This document shows, piece after piece, positions 22,489 to 24,764 of a stretch of 24,764 bases of DNA. Every line of letters begins with the position of its first letter. Within the stretch, counting starts at the first letter, position 1. The translations under genes were made by a program, and so were the position numbers. The notes under the pieces are model-generated. The model worked only from the letters and a program-made list of their open reading frames with translations. It did no database searches and was not told the DNA's origin. The DNA comes from JAABPW01 sp037132275 (GTDB lineage: Bacteria > Verrucomicrobiota > Kiritimatiellia > CAIKKV01 > CAITUY01), in assembly GCA_037132275.1 (NCBI GenBank), contig JBAXPK010000038.1, forward strand, positions 1-24,764. Direction: 5' to 3'.

Positions 22489-24717
22489 TCACTTCCTGGT
22501 TTCGTGAGCCAGGCGAATTAGACCTGGCACATCCAAAATCAATCTTACCCGTCCATCGGCCAGAATACTGGCGCCGGCTACACCTGGCGGGCGGCCCAGT
22601 GTTCCGCTGACACTCTTGACCACTACGCGCTGTTGCCCGATCAATTCATCCAGCAGCAATGCCACGCGACGTTCCCCATCCTCAACGATGGTTACCACGC
22701 CTTGTTCTGGAGCCTGTGTAGCGTCAGCCAGTTCAAACAGATTCGCCAGCCGGAACAGAGGCAGGGCGTCTCCCCGCAGTGCGATCATTTCGCCTTCATT
22801 TAACACACGTCGTACTTCCGAAGCCTCGGGACGGAACGATTCGCAAACTGTTGTGATCGGTAGCACGAATTGTTCCGTGCCCACGCGCACAATCATGCCT
22901 TGAATGACCGCCAAGGTCAAGGGGATGCGAAGCGTGAAGGTGGTGCTCAGGTTCGGTATGCTTTGAGCTTCGATACGCCCGCGTAAACGCTCGATATTGC
23001 GTTTGACCACGTCCAGCCCCACACCTCGGCCCGAGACCTCGGTAACCTGGGCAGCTGTGGAAAATCCAGGTTCAAAAATCAGCGCAAAAATCTCCGTGTC
23101 GCGTGGCGACTCCGTCGCTCCGAGCAATCCCAGGGCGCGTGCCCGTTCCAGTATTTTCTCGCGCAGCAGGCCGCGTCCATCATCGCTGACGTTGATCCAA
23201 ACTTCGCCAGACCGGTGCAGTGCCTCGATGTAAATGGTGCCCGTCTCCGGTTTGCCGCAGCGCCGCCGTTCCTCCGCCGTTTCGAGACCGTGATCCACCG
23301 CGTTGCGAACCATGTGTACCAGCGGGTCGGCAATCAGTTCGCTGACACGTCGATCCACCTCGGTGTCGGCGCCAACCAGTTGCAAGTCTATTTTTTTACC
23401 TGTTTTGTCGGCGAGTTCGCGCGCCAGCCGCGGCAGGCGCCGGAACGCAGTCTCAATGGGAACCATCCGCATCGCCATCGCCACATCCTGCAGGCTTGAG
23501 GTGATCAGGTTCAATTGGTGAAAGGCACGGTTGAATCGCTCCGGATCCACCTCGGGCCGGTTGGCGCTCATGTGTTGAACCATCGCCGCCGCAATGACCA
23601 GTTCTCCAGAGAGGTCGTTGAGCTGATCCAATCGCTCGACATTGACGCGGATTCCGCTGCGGGAAGCCGGCGGCGTTAAGCTATCGGATGTAAGGGGCGC
23701 CACAGGGGTAGAAACTCCATCGGGGGCGGGGGTGGGTGTGACTGGCGCTTGAGGGTTGAAAACCGCCAGTTTGTTAAGCCATGTCTCCGTTGCCAGGCCT
23801 TGGGGTTCGCCCCCTTTTGCTAATTCCGCCACGGCATGGCGCAGGGCGTCCACGGCTTCAAACAAAACGCGAATCCCCTCGGTAGTCGGGGTGAGTTTGA
23901 GATCACGGAGGCGTTGCAACACGCTTTCCAGTTGGTGGCTGAACTGCTGCATGGAGTCATACCCCATCAGTCCGCAATTGCCCTTAAGCGTATGAAATTG
24001 ACGCAGCAAATCGTGCAGCTTTTCCGGGTCTTGCTCTAGCGTCAATAGATCCTGTTCGGCATGATCAAGGATTTCTTCGGCATCTTGAATGAATATCGAC
24101 ACCATATCAGCCGCAGCCGCCGGACGTGATGGTGCGGCTTGTGGGGCAGGGGATGTGCTGTTGTCGTTGAGTAAATTGGCGACTTTCTGGCTGTTCGATA
24201 GTGCACTGGTGGAAGGTTTGTCTGATGGAGGAAGTATAGAAGCGAAGGTATCGGCACATTCCAAGCCCTGTGCTTGTGCGATTATGGCAAAGCTGGCCAT
24301 ATCTGTATCCAGTCTTGGTTCGGCGCCGGTGTTGGCGAGGCCGTTCACAAGTCGTGCGGCAAGGTCAAACCCGGTTATGAGCAACTTGGCCTGCTGCGGC
24401 GACAGCAGGGTGGGGGTGGCGGCATCCACACCCACGGGTAGGACGTCGCGAAGCGTATGAGCCACGGCAGACAGCCGTGGAAAATTTAGAAATACAGCGG
24501 CGTTACGCAAGACATAGGCCATTCGCCCCAAATGCGTCACATCGTTGAAGTCCAATCGGCAAGCGCCCGTTCCTGCACTCGCCAGAGTATTCAGCGCCCC
24601 TGTGGAGTTGTCCGCCAGTAGACGGTATTCATCTATAAATGCGCGAACCAATCCTTGAGTTGGTGTATCTATTTTCACCGGGAGAGTATTGATAGCACAT
24701 TGATGATCCAACGACAA
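22489..24717 (-). CDS. cheA: Chemotaxis histidine kinase CheA with extra degenerate Hpt domain
   Basis: About 742 residues. The functional Hpt (about 205-303) carries RQFHTLKGNCGLMG with His242. The dimerisation region (about 356-425) and the kinase domain have LVHMVRNAVDHGLE (467-480), SDDGRGL (511-517) and VSGRGVGLDVVKRNIE (561-576). The C-terminal CheW-like domain (about 603-740) has GMIVRVGTEQFVLPI and ALPLFRLA. Before the functional Hpt lies an Hpt-like segment (about 22-128) in which AYVLRNAAVFLNFPRLSAVA (67-86) aligns with an Hpt motif but has Tyr68 instead of His. No P2 domain is recognisable. The N-terminus is doubtful: there is no ATG after the upstream in-frame stop (24727-24729) until Met66. 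TTG 24717, TTG 24711 or GTG 24678 must be used, none with a good Shine-Dalgarno. Confidence 0.93.
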   Translation of the reverse strand: MSLDHQCAINTLPVKIDTPTQGLVRAFIDEYRLLADNSTGALNTLASAGTGACRLDFNDVTHLGRMAYVLRNAAVFLNFPRLSAVAHTLRDVLPVGVDAATPTLLSPQQAKLLITGFDLAARLVNGLANTGAEPRLDTDMASFAIIAQAQGLECADTFASILPPSDKPSTSALSNSQKVANLLNDNSTSPAPQAAPSRPAAAADMVSIFIQDAEEILDHAEQDLLTLEQDPEKLHDLLRQFHTLKGNCGLMGYDSMQQFSHQLESVLQRLRDLKLTPTTEGIRVLFEAVDALRHAVAELAKGGEPQGLATETWLNKLAVFNPQAPVTPTPAPDGVSTPVAPLTSDSLTPPASRSGIRVNVERLDQLNDLSGELVIAAAMVQHMSANRPEVDPERFNRAFHQLNLITSSLQDVAMAMRMVPIETAFRRLPRLARELADKTGKKIDLQLVGADTEVDRRVSELIADPLVHMVRNAVDHGLETAEERRRCGKPETGTIYIEALHRSGEVWINVSDDGRGLLREKILERARALGLLGATESPRDTEIFALIFEPGFSTAAQVTEVSGRGVGLDVVKRNIERLRGRIEAQSIPNLSTTFTLRIPLTLAVIQGMIVRVGTEQFVLPITTVCESFRPEASEVRRVLNEGEMIALRGDALPLFRLANLFELADATQAPEQGVVTIVEDGERRVALLLDELIGQQRVVVKSVSGTLGRPPGVAGASILADGRVRLILDVPGLIRLAHETRK

Positions 24718-24736
24718 ACAGAAGTATCACCGGGCG

Positions 24737-24753
24737 AAAATGGTGAAAATGGT
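24737..24753 (+). repeat. Second copy of a 17-base repeat found at the left end
   Basis: AAAATGGTGAAAATGGT here is identical to 80-96, in the same orientation. It lies about 20 bases upstream of the putative cheA start, and the window ends 11 bases later. The placement at both ends suggests that a repeat family flanks this segment. Confidence 0.55.
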
Positions 24754-24764
24754 TTTGTTGGGCG

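Overview
The window is about 24.8 kb of moderately GC-rich, gene-dense DNA from a Gram-negative bacterium. It carries the LPS core genes rfaE1/hldA and kdsB, a murC-murB fusion, and a full flagellar-type chemotaxis operon. The MurC-MurB fusion and the overall gene style fit the PVC superphylum (Verrucomicrobiota/Kiritimatiellota-like), probably from a metagenome. That taxonomic guess is inference only; no rRNA or other definitive marker is present.

Layout. (1) 1-2540 is an accessory edge: a short tandem repeat at the left end, a GH5-like clan A glycoside hydrolase, an unrecognised multi-pass membrane protein and a compact toxin-antitoxin pair with its own promoter. (2) 2732-5984 is a forward operon with overlapping genes: yggS, a membrane-anchored protein of unknown function, rfaE1 (heptose-7-P kinase) and kdsB (CMP-Kdo synthetase). 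(3) 5992-10215 lies on the reverse strand: a murC-murB fusion, a small TerB-like acidic protein and a polyprenyl-phosphate sugar-1-phosphate transferase that starts surface polysaccharide synthesis. (4) 10286-16680 is a forward phosphorelay operon. It opens with the remains of an internally deleted PAS histidine kinase. It continues with a hybrid kinase (HisKA-HATPase-REC-REC-Hpt), a REC-GGDEF diguanylate cyclase, a closely similar REC protein ending in a CxxC/CxxC module, and a REC-REC-HisKA-HATPase-REC kinase. (5) 16708-24717 is a reverse-strand chemotaxis operon transcribed cheA-cheW-mcp-cheR-cheD-cheY-cheX-cheB with 4-base overlaps or very short gaps. A strong hairpin separates the two convergent signalling operons.

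How the genes work together. The chemotaxis operon is self-contained: receptor, adaptor, kinase, methyltransferase, methylesterase, deamidase, output regulator and a CheX-type phosphatase. There is no CheZ or CheC. The adjoining phosphorelay has two kinases with several receiver domains and a c-di-GMP output, so this is a roughly 14 kb signalling island. The envelope block covers peptidoglycan precursor synthesis, LPS inner core sugars and exopolysaccharide initiation.

Most notable are the internally deleted histidine kinase in front of the phosphorelay operon, a CheA with an extra N-terminal Hpt-like domain whose phosphorylatable His is replaced by Tyr, a small dispersed-repeat insertion inside the hybrid kinase, and an identical 17-base string at both ends of the window.
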